NCBI GenBank assembly: GCA_003427395.1
Contig: BFEA01000378.1
Span: 1,413,289-1,477,288, forward strand
Reading direction: 5' to 3'
Length of the DNA: 64,000 bases
Origin: Chara braunii
Lineage: Eukaryota; Streptophyta; Charophyceae; Charales; Characeae
Shown: positions 63,779 through 64,000 of the stretch, one piece after another
Layout: each line of letters opens with the position of its first letter
Position numbering within the stretch: position 1 is the first letter of the stretch
Program-made: the position numbers and the translations under genes
Notes under the pieces: model-generated
Told to the model about the DNA's origin: nothing
The model's database searches: none
Seen by the model: the letters and a program-made list of their open reading frames with translations, nothing else

Positions 63779-64000
63779 ATAGCTTATCACGAACTAAAGA
63801 GAGTGCTAATTAAGAATAAACTTGTGGTACGAAGGGGCAGACTGAATCTTGAGCTAAGATGATCGGTTCAGTTATATGCTACCTCAAAAGACTAAGTGAA
63901 GATAATTATATAAAAACTTGGATACTTAAACAGTTCAGGGCGACTAGGGTGACCTAATCATATGCCCAAAGAAGAGAAAAGGGTTTGTGTCATGTGTTTG

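Larger units (their letters stand above)
58800..64000 (+). repeat. Long direct repeat C, right copy (candidate 3' LTR, cut by window end)
   Basis: Matches the left copy in block order (see 23,240-27,878), and is about 1.2 kb longer between the 59.9 and 62.8 kb blocks. TGTCGGTGCG at 58,804 is a possible LTR start. It runs beyond the window. If the two copies are an LTR pair, the 26-kb element is nested inside the older one. Confidence 0.5.

Noticed and set aside
1-64000. CRISPR array
   Set aside because: Tandem repeats here have no regular unique spacers, and the DNA is clearly eukaryotic.

Overview
The window looks like nuclear DNA of a streptophyte, plausibly a charophyte alga such as Chara. 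That is a guess from three things: a plant-type tRNA-Asp primer binding site, a plant-like mitochondrial atp1 fragment, and dense nested transposons with long simple repeats. No intact host gene, rRNA or tRNA gene was recognised. Almost everything that can be assigned is mobile or repeat DNA. Homology statements below come from reading the sequence by eye.

Region 1 to about 15.97 kb is a patchwork of old elements. It has LINE reverse transcriptase fragments on both strands, one of them split by a retroposon with a perfect 16-bp target duplication. It also has several short interspersed families, nested terminal-inverted-repeat elements, a GC palindrome cluster, minisatellites and one 43-base gap.

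Region 15.98 to about 23.4 kb is a diverged, reversed long terminal repeat (LTR) related to the giant element further right. It keeps one small open reading frame also found in that element. Regions of about 23.24-27.88 kb and 58.80-64.00 kb form a diverged direct repeat, probably the LTR pair of an older element without coding capacity. Each copy carries an array of hairpins that keep one constant loop while their stems differ.

Region 32,199-58,513 is a single 26.3-kb Ty3-type LTR retrotransposon, flanked by CCGG on both sides and ending TGTCG...CGACA. Its 3' LTR is about 7.56 kb. A segment of about 7.5 kb (36.36-43.84 kb), holding half of the 5' LTR, the primer site, the leader and gag, is inverted relative to pol. 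The LTR encodes small proteins. The leader between primer site and gag holds a tandem set of small paralogous modules, and two such modules also lie inside the LTR. Protease, reverse transcriptase, RNase H and integrase follow, all damaged by stops and frameshifts. The noncoding tract before the 3' LTR is full of short hairpins and carries an antisense reading frame. The 3' LTR alone has captured about 275 bp of mitochondrial atp1.
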